Shown here one piece after another: positions 8,246 through 16,383 of a DNA stretch of 64,000 bases; the stretch's first letter is position 1, and every line of letters starts with the position of its first letter. The notes below the pieces were generated by a model that ran no database searches, was not told the origin of the DNA, and saw nothing but the letters and a program-made list of their open reading frames with translations. Origin of the DNA: Verrucomicrobiota bacterium (GTDB lineage: Bacteria > Verrucomicrobiota > Verrucomicrobiia > Limisphaerales > JAFGQR01); contig JAFGQR010000022.1 in NCBI GenBank assembly GCA_016935555.1, positions 1 to 64,000 of the forward strand, read 5' to 3'. A program made the position numbers and the translations under genes.

Positions 8246-9547
8246 ATGAGTCGATCCCATCCCCGCCCGGGCTGTTCCGATCCCACTTGTCCGCCAAGCG
8301 TCGTCCTGGGCGCGGCGGATCACCGCGGCGCTGCCGACCCTGGGTCGGGGAACCTGACGCGCCGCCGGTTTCTGGCGGCGACCACTTCGGTGGCGGCCTT
8401 TGGCGTCGTGCGTCCCGCTTTGGTGCGGGGCACGGCTGCGAACGCGAGGGTGACGGTGGGGATCGTGGGGCTGGGCGGGCGTGGCGCCTGGATAGCGGAG
8501 CATGTGTCCAGGCATCCGGGGTTCCAGATTGTCGCCGTTGCGGATTATTTTGCGGAGACTGCGCGGGGTGTTGGGGAGCGTTTGAAGGTGGCGCCGGGGC
8601 GGTGTTATTCCGGGCTGAGCGGGTATCAGGGGGTGTTGGCGAGCAAGGTGGATGCGGTGATGCTGGAGACGCCGCCGTATTTTTTTCCGCAGCACGTGCG
8701 TGCGGCGGTGGAGGCGGGCTGCCACGTGTATATGGCCAAGCCGGTGGCTGTCGATGTGCCCGGGTGCCGGGACGTTCTCGAGGCGGGGCGGCGGGCGGGG
8801 CGGGGCGGCAAGGTGTTCCTGGTGGATTTCCAGGCGCGAACCGACCCGAAGCACATCGAGGCGGTTCGGCTGGTGCGTGCGGGCATGATCGGCCGGGTCG
8901 GGCTTATTCTATCGTATTATCACGACGAGTGTTTCCAGGACCCGCCGCCGGGCCGGACGGTGGCGAACCGGCTGCGCGGGCTGGCGTGGGTGAACGACAC
9001 GGCGCTGGGCGGCAGTTACATTGTGAATTGCGACATCCACGCGGTGGACGTGGCGTTGTGGGTGGCGGGCGGTCTGCCGGTTCGCGCGGCGGGTCATTCG
9101 AGCCGGCGGCGGCCCGGGGCGCAGGGGGATTCCCACGACTGTTATGCCATCAGCTACGAGTTTTCGGGCGGCCTTGTGATGTCCAACCACAGTGAGCACA
9201 TTCGGAACCGGACGCCGTTCGAGAGCGGGGTGCGGGCTTACGGGGAGCAGGGCCACCTGGTGGCGAACTATGCGGGGCCGGTTGGGATTCGTGCGAATGA
9301 GGATGGTTACGGCGGCGGGGAGAACACCGAGTTGTATGCGGAGGGCATGAGGCGCAACGTGGACACGTTCCACCGGAGCATTGTGGCCGGCGAGGTATCG
9401 AACCCGACCCTGGAACCGTCGGTGCATGCGACGCTGGCGACGCTGCTGGGGCGCGAGGCGGGGTTGCGGGGGCGGGGGGTGAGGTGGGAGGAGCTGGAGA
9501 AGGACACGCGGCGGCTGGAGGTGGACTTGGGGGGGTTGGCGGTGTGA
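8246..9547 (+). CDS. Tat-exported Gfo/Idh/MocA-family oxidoreductase
   Basis: This 433-residue NAD(P)-dependent dehydrogenase-like protein starts with a twin-arginine signal (TRRRFLAATTSVAAFG). A Rossmann nucleotide-binding motif, VGIVGLGGRGAWIAEHV, follows. The family's EKP motif appears as MAKPVAVD, with Ala in place of Glu before the conserved Lys-Pro. A second conserved stretch, GGSYIVNCDIHAVDVALW, contains the His/Asp region typical of catalysis. Verrucomicrobia and Planctomycetes have many such exported proteins, usually acting on sugars or inositols; the substrate here cannot be read from sequence. No sugar-utilisation genes are adjacent. The start was chosen by its match to the promoter just upstream. 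Confidence 0.9.
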   Translation: MSRSHPRPGCSDPTCPPSVVLGAADHRGAADPGSGNLTRRRFLAATTSVAAFGVVRPALVRGTAANARVTVGIVGLGGRGAWIAEHVSRHPGFQIVAVADYFAETARGVGERLKVAPGRCYSGLSGYQGVLASKVDAVMLETPPYFFPQHVRAAVEAGCHVYMAKPVAVDVPGCRDVLEAGRRAGRGGKVFLVDFQARTDPKHIEAVRLVRAGMIGRVGLILSYYHDECFQDPPPGRTVANRLRGLAWVNDTALGGSYIVNCDIHAVDVALWVAGGLPVRAAGHSSRRRPGAQGDSHDCYAISYEFSGGLVMSNHSEHIRNRTPFESGVRAYGEQGHLVANYAGPVGIRANEDGYGGGENTELYAEGMRRNVDTFHRSIVAGEVSNPTLEPSVHATLATLLGREAGLRGRGVRWEELEKDTRRLEVDLGGLAV

Positions 9548-9563
9548 GGCGGGCTGGGCGGCG

Positions 9564-10361
9564 TCATCGTGTCTCGATGGAGGCGTAGGCGTTGTGGTTG
9601 TGGATGCTTTCGGCGTTCTCGGCGGTGACTTTGTACCAGGTGACATCGGGATGCGCGTTGAGTTTCAGCGCGACGTTGCGCACGACGTCCTCGACGAACG
9701 CGGGATTGTGGTAGGCGCGTTCGGTGACGGCTTTTTCGTCCTGGCGTTTGAGGAGGGAGAACAGTTCGGAGCTGGCGGACGTTTCGATGATGCGGATGAC
9801 GTCTTCGATCCAGACGGTGCGGGCGTAGCGGAGCTGGACGGTGACTTCACCGCGCTGGTTATGGGCGCCGTGGGTGCTGATGGCTTTCGAGCAGGGGCAC
9901 AAGGTCGTCACGTTCGCCCGCACCGTGAGCATGAAGTCGATGTCCGATCCCCGGGCGGTGGCGTCGAACCGGGCCGTGTAATCCATCAGGCTTTCCATGC
10001 CGGAGACAGGGGCGGATTTGGACATGAAGAATGGGAACTCCATTTCGATGTGGCTGGAGGACGCATGGAGTTTTCTCTGCATGGCGTGGAGGATGTCCGG
10101 GATATTATCGACGTGCACGACGGAGCCGTGGGCGTTGAGGACTTCGATGAACCGGCTCATGTGGGTGCCTTTGAACTGCTTGGGCAGATCCACAAACATC
10201 CCGACCGTCGCAATTGTGTTCTGGAACCGGTGCGCCTTGTCCCGGATCTGAATCGGGAATCGCAATCCCCGGACGCCCACCTTGTCGATCGGCAGCTCCC
10301 GATCATCCGGTTCGCTCTGCTTGTCGTGCAGGGCCGATGCGCGTTTTGTTGGGTTCCTCAT
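9564..10361 (-). CDS. folE2: GTP cyclohydrolase I type B (FolE2)
   Basis: This 265-residue enzyme converts GTP to 7,8-dihydroneopterin triphosphate, the first step of folate and queuosine synthesis, using the metal-flexible FolE2 fold rather than FolE. Diagnostic stretches are KGTHMSRF, HIEMEFPFFMSKSAPVSG, the metal-binding TLCPCSK (Cys155 and Cys157), THGAHNQRG and the C-terminal ESIHNHNAYA. Length is normal for the family. The start ATG at 10361 is divergent from the endonuclease gene at 10634, leaving a shared 272-bp upstream region in which I see no clear Zur-like operator. Confidence 0.96.
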   Translation of the reverse strand: MRNPTKRASALHDKQSEPDDRELPIDKVGVRGLRFPIQIRDKAHRFQNTIATVGMFVDLPKQFKGTHMSRFIEVLNAHGSVVHVDNIPDILHAMQRKLHASSSHIEMEFPFFMSKSAPVSGMESLMDYTARFDATARGSDIDFMLTVRANVTTLCPCSKAISTHGAHNQRGEVTVQLRYARTVWIEDVIRIIETSASSELFSLLKRQDEKAVTERAYHNPAFVEDVVRNVALKLNAHPDVTWYKVTAENAESIHNHNAYASIETR

Positions 10362-10633
10362 CGGGAGTGCGTCGCGGCACCCGTCGGGTCAGCGCGATCC
10401 CAGGGCGCAGCCTCGCAGGCCGTCGGCCCGGCCGAACCCGGGGCACCGAGAAGCCAACCCTTGGCGCCATGGGAGCCTTGGTGGCCTGCTGCGGAATGCA
10501 GCTTCTGGGCGGCTGCGCCTTGATCTGCCGGCAACGGGTTTCATGCTTTCGGGATTCTAGCAGCCTGGCGCGCGCGCGCAAAATTCTTTTCCGCGTTGAC
10601 ATCCCGGTGTGGGGGCGCAGAGTGGGTGGCGCC

Positions 10634-11614
10634 ATGGATTACACACGAAGCCTCATGGGAGGCGTCATGCTCTGCCTGGCGCTTGCGGGCGCTCCGATGG
10701 CGGCGCGCGGCGGTGGCGTTGCCGGGCCTCGCCGGTCGGGATGGCCTGTGGCGCGCGCGGGGACCTTTCGGGTTGCCACCTACAACGTGAACAACTACCT
10801 GGAACGAGCCGCCGGCGGCCGGTTGGCGAAGAGCGCGGCGGGCAAGGCGAAGATCCGGGAAAGCCTGCGGGCGGTGCGTGCGGACGTGGTGGCGTTGCAG
10901 GAAATCGGCTCGCTGGCGGCGCTGCGGGAACTTCAGGCGAGTCTGAGTGCCGAGGGCATCGACTATCCGCACTGGGAACTGGTTGGCGGGTTCGACACGA
11001 ACATTCATGTGGCGGTCCTAAGCCGGTTTCCGATCGTCGCGCGGCGGCCGCACACGAACGATCATTACCTGCTGATGGGCAGGCGGCTTCGGGTCAGCCG
11101 CGGGTTTGCGGAGATCGATGTGCAGGTCCATGCCGCCTACCGCTTCACGCTCATCACGGCACACCTGAAATCGCGACGGCCCGTCCCGGTGGCGGACGAG
11201 GCCGACATGCGGCTTGAGGAGGCGAGGGTGTTGCGGGGGATTGTGGAGGCGCGGCTGCAGGCCAGCCCGAACCTGAACCTGGTGGTGCTGGGCGACTTGA
11301 ACGACCTGAAGGACAGCGATCCGGTCCGAACGCTTGTGGGCCGCTACCGCCGGACCCTGACGGACACGCGCCCGGCGGAGCCCAACGGCGACCGCGCGCC
11401 GGTCGGGGGGCACCCTTTCGCGCCCCCGCAAATCACGTGGACGCATTTTTACGCGAAGGAGGACAGCTACAGCCGGATTGATTACATCCTGCTCAGCGGC
11501 GGCATGGCGCGGGAATGGCGCCACGAAGGCACGTTCGTCCTGGCCATGGCCCATTGGGGCGTGGGGTCTGATCACCGCCCGATTGTGGCGGAGTTCGAGG
11601 CGGCGGACCGGTGA
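10634..11614 (+). CDS. Exported endonuclease/exonuclease/phosphatase-family protein
   Basis: This 326-residue protein has an N-terminal signal peptide (LMGGVMLCLALAGAPMAARG) and an EEP phosphohydrolase domain. In order, the fold shows FRVATYNVNNYLE, ADVVALQEIGS (metal-binding Glu), TLITAHLKSRR, LVVLGDLND (catalytic Asp/Asn), RIDYILLSGG and GSDHRPIVAEF (catalytic Asp-His). All active-site motifs are intact, so it should be an active phosphodiesterase or nuclease outside the cytoplasm. The ATG at 10634 was picked because the signal peptide begins there; the frame is open further upstream but overlaps folE2. Substrate may be DNA or a phospho-sugar or lipid. Confidence 0.9.
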   Translation: MDYTRSLMGGVMLCLALAGAPMAARGGGVAGPRRSGWPVARAGTFRVATYNVNNYLERAAGGRLAKSAAGKAKIRESLRAVRADVVALQEIGSLAALRELQASLSAEGIDYPHWELVGGFDTNIHVAVLSRFPIVARRPHTNDHYLLMGRRLRVSRGFAEIDVQVHAAYRFTLITAHLKSRRPVPVADEADMRLEEARVLRGIVEARLQASPNLNLVVLGDLNDLKDSDPVRTLVGRYRRTLTDTRPAEPNGDRAPVGGHPFAPPQITWTHFYAKEDSYSRIDYILLSGGMAREWRHEGTFVLAMAHWGVGSDHRPIVAEFEAADR

Positions 11615-11750
11615 GCGTGCGCAGGCCTGCCCGAAGGATGGCTGTGGAGCAAGGCCGGAAGCCGCAAACCCGGGACGGGGTGCCCGGTGCTGCGGGTGTT
11701 GGCGCGGGCGTGCGCCCGGCGGTTTGGCGGTGTTGCGGGGGCGATGGGTG

Positions 11751-12209
11751 TTACTTGGCTGCTGGGGGCGTCGGCGTATTGGGCGCGGGGGCGGGCGCGG
11801 GGGCGGCTGGGGCGGTGTTGGTGGGGGCGGTCAGGGGGAGGTTGGTGAGGGTGGCTGCGGGTATTGGGTTGGTGGCCGGGGGAGCGGGGGGGGTTGTGGG
11901 GGGTGGGACTGGCAGGTTTTTGGCGGCCTGGTTCAACTGTTGTTCGAAGCCGCGGTCGGATTCCTTAACCTGATTGGCGTTGAGGACAGTGAGCAGGAGG
12001 GTCATGCCGAGGAAGAAGCCTGTGGCGTATTTGGTGAGCTTGGTGAGCGCGGTGCCGCTGCCGGCGCCGAAGAGGGCGTCGGTGGCGGCGCCGCCGAAGG
12101 CCTGGCCCATGCCGGCCTCCTTTTTGGGGAGCTGGATGAGGATGAGCAGAATGAGGAACAAGCAATCCATGACCAGGAGGAACGTGAGGAAACCGATGAC
12201 GAAGCCCAT
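11751..12209 (-). CDS. secG: Preprotein translocase subunit SecG
   Basis: This 152-residue inner-membrane protein is the small SecG component of the SecYEG translocon. The N-terminal half has the family pattern: a first membrane helix (IGFLTFLLVMDCLFLILLIL), the IQLPKKEAGMGQAFGG loop with its conserved Gly residues, TDALFGAGSGTALTKLTKYA, and a second helix (GFFLGMTLLLTVLNA). The last 60 residues are an unusual tail of Pro, Ala and Thr, making the protein longer than typical SecG. It starts 12 bp after the tpiA stop and closes the pgk-tpiA-secG operon. Confidence 0.93.
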   Translation of the reverse strand: MGFVIGFLTFLLVMDCLFLILLILIQLPKKEAGMGQAFGGAATDALFGAGSGTALTKLTKYATGFFLGMTLLLTVLNANQVKESDRGFEQQLNQAAKNLPVPPPTTPPAPPATNPIPAATLTNLPLTAPTNTAPAAPAPAPAPNTPTPPAAK

Positions 12210-12221
12210 AAATGCGCGGGG

Positions 12222-12986
12222 TTAGATGGAGTTTTTGACGATGTCTGCGAAGCTGCGCACCTCGAGCGAGGCGCCGCCGACCAGGGCGCCGTCGACGTCG
12301 CTCTGGGCCATGAGTTCGCGGGCGTTGCCGGGTTTGACGCTGCCGCCGTATTGGATGCGGGTGCGCCGGGCGACGGTGTCGCCGAACATGCCGGCGAGGA
12401 TGCGGCGGATGAAGGCATGGGCGTCCTGGGCTTGGGCGGTGGTGGCGGTCTGGCCGGTGCCGATGGCCCAGACGGGTTCGTAAGCCAGAACGGTTTCTTC
12501 CATCTGGTCGCGGCTGAGGCCGGCGAGGCTGCCGCGGAGCTGGGTTTCAAGCACGTGTTCCGTGCGGTCGGCGCGGCGTTCCTCGAGCGTTTCGCCGATG
12601 CAGACGATGGGTTTGAGGGCGGCGGCGTGGGCGGCGTGGGCTTTCTTGGCGATGAGGGCGTCGGGTTCCTTCTGGTATTGCCGGCGCTCGGAGTGGCCGA
12701 GGATGACGAATCGGACGGAGAACTCCTTCAGCATGCCGGCGGCGATTTCGCCTGTGAACGCCCCGTAGCCGTGTTCGCTCATGTTCTGGGCGCCGATGCG
12801 GATGTTGGAATCGAGGATGGCTTTGGACACTTCGCTGAGGGCGGTGAAGGGGGGGCAGACGACGATGTCGACCTCCTTGACGCTGGCCAGCTCGCGTTTC
12901 AGGCCGTTGACGAGGTCAAGGGCCTCGGCGACGGTCTTGTTCATTTTCCAGTTGCCGGCGATGATGAGTTTGCGTTCTTTGTTCAT
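12222..12986 (-). CDS. tpiA: Triosephosphate isomerase
   Basis: This 254-residue cytoplasmic enzyme interconverts dihydroxyacetone phosphate and glyceraldehyde 3-phosphate in glycolysis. All catalytic elements are present: the Lys of AGNWKMNK near the start, the His of FVILGHSERR, the catalytic Glu in VLAYEPVWAIGTG, and the phosphate-binding RIQYGGSVKPGN and GALVGGASL stretches. Length is canonical. It lies 63 bp downstream of pgk and 12 bp upstream of secG on the same strand, so the three are probably co-transcribed. Confidence 0.98.
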   Translation of the reverse strand: MNKERKLIIAGNWKMNKTVAEALDLVNGLKRELASVKEVDIVVCPPFTALSEVSKAILDSNIRIGAQNMSEHGYGAFTGEIAAGMLKEFSVRFVILGHSERRQYQKEPDALIAKKAHAAHAAALKPIVCIGETLEERRADRTEHVLETQLRGSLAGLSRDQMEETVLAYEPVWAIGTGQTATTAQAQDAHAFIRRILAGMFGDTVARRTRIQYGGSVKPGNARELMAQSDVDGALVGGASLEVRSFADIVKNSI

Positions 12987-13049
12987 TCGTGCGTTTGGCT
13001 AGAGCTTGAACGTGGCATGAGGGGGGGCGAAGGGGTGCCGGCTTCGGGT

Positions 13050-14309
13050 TTAGCGGCCGCGATCGGTGAGTGCGGCAACGCCGGGCAGGGTTTTGCCTTC
13101 GAGGAATTCCAGGCTGGCGCCGCCGCCGGTGCTCATGAATGTGATCTGGCTGCCGAGGCCCGCCTTGTTGAGGGCCTTGACGCTGTCGCCGCCGCCGATG
13201 ATGCTCGTGGCGCCCCGGGCGGTGGCGGCGGCGACGGCTTTGGCGACGGCGAGGGTGCCGGCGGCGAACCGTTGGTCTTCAAACAGCCCCATGGGTCCGT
13301 TCCAGAGGATGGTTTTGGCGCCGGCCATGGCTTGCGTGTAGGCCTCGACCGTGGCGGGCCCGATGTCCAGACCGGCGGCCTCGGCCGGGCAATTCGGATC
13401 CTTGTTCGGACGCTCGTCGCGATATTCGATCACCGGCCTGCCTTTTTTGTCGAGCTTGTCGGTTTTCACGGGCACGGCGATGACATCGTCCACGGGAAGG
13501 AGGAACCGGACATTCCTGGCTCCGGCTTTTTCGAGGGCGTCTTTGGCGACGCCGGACTTGTCGGGTTCGACGAGGGATTTGCCGGTGTGGAAGCCCTGGG
13601 CGAGGCGGAAGGTGTAGGCCATGGCGCCGCCGATCAGGAGGGTGTCGGCCTTCTCCAACAGGCGGTCGATCACCAGGATCTTGTCCGAAACCTTCGCGCC
13701 GCCCAGAATCACCACAAACGGCCGGGCCGGGTTCTCGAGTTCCTCGCCCAGAAACTTGAGTTCGCGTTGCAGGAGCAGCCCGGCGGCGCACTGGCCGCCG
13801 CGCCGGGCCACGACGCGGGCGACGCCTTCGGTGGACGCGTGGGCGCGGTGGGCGGAGCCGAACGCATCGTTCACGTACACCTCGGCCATGCGGGCCATGG
13901 ACTCGGCAAAGGCGGCATCGTTCTGCTCTTCCCCGGGGTGGAAGCGCACGTTTTCAAGCAGGAGGATTTGCCCGGGCTGGAGGGCGGCGGCGGCCTGTTC
14001 GACGCGTTCGCCCATGCAGTCCTCCACGAACTGGACGGGGCAGTTCACCAGGCTTTTCAACGCGTCGGCAACCGGCCGCAGCGACATGGCGGGGTTGGGC
14101 TTGCCTTTGGGACGCCCGAGGTGCGACGCGAGGATCAGCTTCGCGCCGCCCTTGACCAGCAACTCCAGCGTCGGCAGCGTCGCCCGGATCCGGGTGTCGT
14201 CGGTGACGGTCATTGTGCCGTCTTTTTCCTCCATCGGGACGTTGAAATCGACGCGCATGAAGACCCGGCGGTCCCGCACGTCGACATCGTTGACAGTCAG
14301 TTTTGGCAT
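13050..14309 (-). CDS. pgk: Phosphoglycerate kinase
   Basis: This 419-residue enzyme transfers phosphate from 1,3-bisphosphoglycerate to ADP. The N-terminal domain shows VFMRVDFNVPMEE, LASHLGRPKGK and LLLENVRFHPGEEQND. The C-terminal nucleotide-binding domain shows VVILGGAKVSDKI, TLLIGGAMAYTF, ILWNGPMGLFE and SIIGGGDSVKALNKAG. The length matches the family of about 390-420. The ATG at 14309 (MPKLTVND) is used; the longer open frame would run into the promoter at 14340-14367. It is the first gene of the pgk-tpiA-secG operon. Confidence 0.98.
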   Translation of the reverse strand: MPKLTVNDVDVRDRRVFMRVDFNVPMEEKDGTMTVTDDTRIRATLPTLELLVKGGAKLILASHLGRPKGKPNPAMSLRPVADALKSLVNCPVQFVEDCMGERVEQAAAALQPGQILLLENVRFHPGEEQNDAAFAESMARMAEVYVNDAFGSAHRAHASTEGVARVVARRGGQCAAGLLLQRELKFLGEELENPARPFVVILGGAKVSDKILVIDRLLEKADTLLIGGAMAYTFRLAQGFHTGKSLVEPDKSGVAKDALEKAGARNVRFLLPVDDVIAVPVKTDKLDKKGRPVIEYRDERPNKDPNCPAEAAGLDIGPATVEAYTQAMAGAKTILWNGPMGLFEDQRFAAGTLAVAKAVAAATARGATSIIGGGDSVKALNKAGLGSQITFMSTGGGASLEFLEGKTLPGVAALTDRGR

Positions 14310-14339
14310 AATCGCGTTCCAATCCAACAAGAGCAGGGG

Positions 14340-14367
14340 AGCATATCGAACCCGCTCGTTGAGTCAA
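14340..14367 (-). promoter_or_regulatory. Promoter of the pgk-tpiA-secG operon
   Basis: Read on the minus strand, TTGACT (14362-14367) is a five-of-six match to the -35 box. A 16-base spacer follows and then TATGCT (14340-14345), a four-of-six match to the -10 box. Transcription would begin near 14333, giving a leader of about 24 bases before the pgk ATG. The rest of the intergenic region up to 14632 is GC-rich and shows no further feature; it must also hold the promoter of the divergent FmdB-like gene. Confidence 0.5.
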
Positions 14368-14632
14368 AGGGAAATTCCAGGAGCCCGCAGCCTGCCCGGT
14401 GCATCCGGGGGTTGACGGTGGCGGGGCGCCGTGCCGCAGCCGCGTCTGCGCGTCCACCCAAGTTGCGGCAGCGACGACGTGGGGGGGGCGGCTCCGAAAT
14501 ACCAGGGCCGTTTGGGGGGTGGGGGCTGGGCACGGGGGTGGCGGCGCTTGCGGAATGGCGGCCGGGTCTTAGAATGGGTGCTCTCGGGCTGGATGGTTCT
14601 GTGCCCGGGGACGATTTTGTGTGAGCCAACTT

Positions 14633-14998
14633 ATGCCGACTTACGAATACATCTGCAGCAAATGCGGCGATCATTTCGAGGCGTTCCAATCCATTTCGGA
14701 CAAGCCGCTCATGCGGTGTCCGAGGGAAAAGTGTCGCCAGACGCCGTGGGGCAAGGGCAAGGTCAAGCGACTGATCGGGGCGGGGGCGGGCCTGCTGTTC
14801 AAAGGCAGCGGGTTTTACGTCACCGACTACCGGAGCGAGGCTTACAAGAAAGCGGCCAGCAAGGAGTCCGGCGCGGGCAAGCCCGCCGCCGGCAAGGGAA
14901 AGCCTGCCGCGGACGCGAAGTCTCCGGCGGGCAAGGCGAGTCCGGCGGCCGGTGTCGGCGGCGCTCCTGCCAAGACAGGGCCTGCGACCAAGACGTGA
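14633..14998 (+). CDS. FmdB-family zinc-ribbon protein
   Basis: This 121-residue protein begins with the FmdB/CxxC zinc-ribbon signature: MPTYEYICSKCGDHFEAFQS, then RCPREKC, giving two CxxC-type pairs that can bind one zinc ion. A conserved GSGFYVTDYRS stretch follows. The C-terminal half is a low-complexity Ala/Lys/Gly/Pro tail, as in many members. FmdB proteins are often annotated as regulators, but the function is poorly defined. ATG at 14633 is preferred to the GTG at 14621 because the family begins with MPTYEY. It ends 6 bp before the next gene, suggesting co-transcription. Confidence 0.9.
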   Translation: MPTYEYICSKCGDHFEAFQSISDKPLMRCPREKCRQTPWGKGKVKRLIGAGAGLLFKGSGFYVTDYRSEAYKKAASKESGAGKPAAGKGKPAADAKSPAGKASPAAGVGGAPAKTGPATKT

Positions 14999-15004
14999 GG
15001 CTGG

Positions 15005-16282
15005 ATGAACGCGGCGGTGTCATGGGCCGTGGTGGGCGGGGTGCTTGCCTTGGCGGGCGGGGCGGCCCAGGGGGCGGACCCGATGATGATCCGCAGCCGG
15101 TCCGGGCAATTTGTGGTGCGCGGGCTGGCGGTGGGTCCAGGGGCGGCATCGGGGGCGATGACGTCGCGGGTGGACTGGGTGCGGCTGGATCCGGCGGTGC
15201 TAGCCGTGTCGCTGGAGCGGCTCAAGCAGGCGCTGTTGAAGACGGCGGGTTTGGAGGACCACTGGCAGGGCACGATCTACGTGGTGGTCCACCCGATCCG
15301 GCGCGACCAGGAATCCATCCGGGTCGTTTCCATCCGCACCCCGAAAGGCTGGGACTACCGGATCGAGGCGCCGGAGTTTGTTCGTGCGCAGCGTCTGCTG
15401 CGGGCGGCGACGCAGGTGCTGCTGATGGAAATCGCCAACCGGGGCGCCGGCGAGCGGCAGGCGGACTTGCCGCCATGGCTGGCCGAAGGCCTGCTGGCGG
15501 AGATGCAGACGACGATGCTGGAGAGCCTGACGCTCGAGCCGCAAACCGGCATGGTCCGGCACGGCCGGCGCCGCCATCCCCTTGCCGGCCCCCGCGAATG
15601 CCTGCGGACCAACACACCCTTGACGTTTGACCAGTTGAGCTGGCCGGTCCGGGGCGGCGCGGGCGACGCGGACGCCCGGCTTTACCGGCATTGCGCCCAT
15701 CTGTTCGTTCATGAGCTGCTCGGCCTGCGCGACGGGCCCGGCCGGCTGCGGGATCTGCTGCGGCAGGCCCGCGACGCGCGCAACTGGCAGACGGCCTTTC
15801 TGCGCGCGTATGCGCGGCATTTTCCGCGGCTGCTGGATGTGGACAAATGGTGGTCGCTCGCCGTGGTGGATCTGACCGGCAAGGATCCCTTCTCGCTCTG
15901 GCCGGTGGCCGAGAGCCATGCCCACCTCCACCAGATTCTTCTGACCCACGCCGAGGTGCGGTCAAGTCCCGGCGAATTGCCCGTCGCCACCCAGGTCACC
16001 CTTCAGCAATTGATTGCCGACTGGGACCCGGCCCGGCAATGGCCCGTCTTGCGCGACAAGCTGACGCAGCTGGCCGCGGTGCGTCCGCGGGTGGTGCCCG
16101 GCGTGGCGCGATTGGTGGACGGCTATTCCGAAGCGCTCCGGACCTACCTTGGCGATCAACCTGCCGGCGGCCCCAGGAAATCCGCGCCGGTCAGGCGCGT
16201 CCTTCAGAGGCTGGACGCGCTGGATGCGGACCGGGAACGGCTGTGGCGAGCGGCAGTGGAAGGGCGGGACGAAGGGACCTGA
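15005..16282 (+). CDS. Exported protein of unknown function, possible degenerate peptidase-MA-like fold
   Basis: This 425-residue protein has a signal peptide (AVVGGVLALAGGAAQGAD). I do not recognise a family with confidence. One segment resembles the end of gluzincin-like peptidase-MA domains: LPPWLAEGLLAEMQ matches the usual P-x-W-L-x-E-G-L pattern. The segment before it, where an HExxH zinc motif would be expected, reads RAATQVLLMEIANRG, with no His. A later HCAHLFVHELLGL stretch carries three His. If the fold assignment is right it is probably not a zinc protease. It follows the FmdB-like gene by 6 bp and faces rpsA convergently. Confidence 0.7.
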   Translation: MNAAVSWAVVGGVLALAGGAAQGADPMMIRSRSGQFVVRGLAVGPGAASGAMTSRVDWVRLDPAVLAVSLERLKQALLKTAGLEDHWQGTIYVVVHPIRRDQESIRVVSIRTPKGWDYRIEAPEFVRAQRLLRAATQVLLMEIANRGAGERQADLPPWLAEGLLAEMQTTMLESLTLEPQTGMVRHGRRRHPLAGPRECLRTNTPLTFDQLSWPVRGGAGDADARLYRHCAHLFVHELLGLRDGPGRLRDLLRQARDARNWQTAFLRAYARHFPRLLDVDKWWSLAVVDLTGKDPFSLWPVAESHAHLHQILLTHAEVRSSPGELPVATQVTLQQLIADWDPARQWPVLRDKLTQLAAVRPRVVPGVARLVDGYSEALRTYLGDQPAGGPRKSAPVRRVLQRLDALDADRERLWRAAVEGRDEGT

Positions 16283-16325
16283 GGAACGCCGGGGACCCCC
16301 GGGTTCCGCGGGTCTGGCGGGTGGT

Positions 16326-16355
16326 CCCTGCCGTCCTTGCGCCGGGACGGCAGGG
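16326..16355. terminator. Hairpin between convergent genes (probable bidirectional stop)
   Basis: Arms CCCTGCCGTCC (16326-16336) and GGACGGCAGGG (16345-16355) form a perfect 11-bp stem with an 8-base loop. It lies between the convergent stop codons at 16282 and 16384, where a shared terminator is expected. Neither flank has a T-run, so strict intrinsic termination is uncertain. Confidence 0.45.
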
Positions 16356-16383
16356 GTGGCGAACGGACCCTAATGGGTTCGGG

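Noticed and set aside
11478..14624. A plus-strand frame of over 1000 codons opposite secG, tpiA and pgk
   Set aside because: It is antisense to three well-recognised genes and its Gly/Glu/Ala/Val-rich translation matches no fold; at this GC content long antisense frames are expected.
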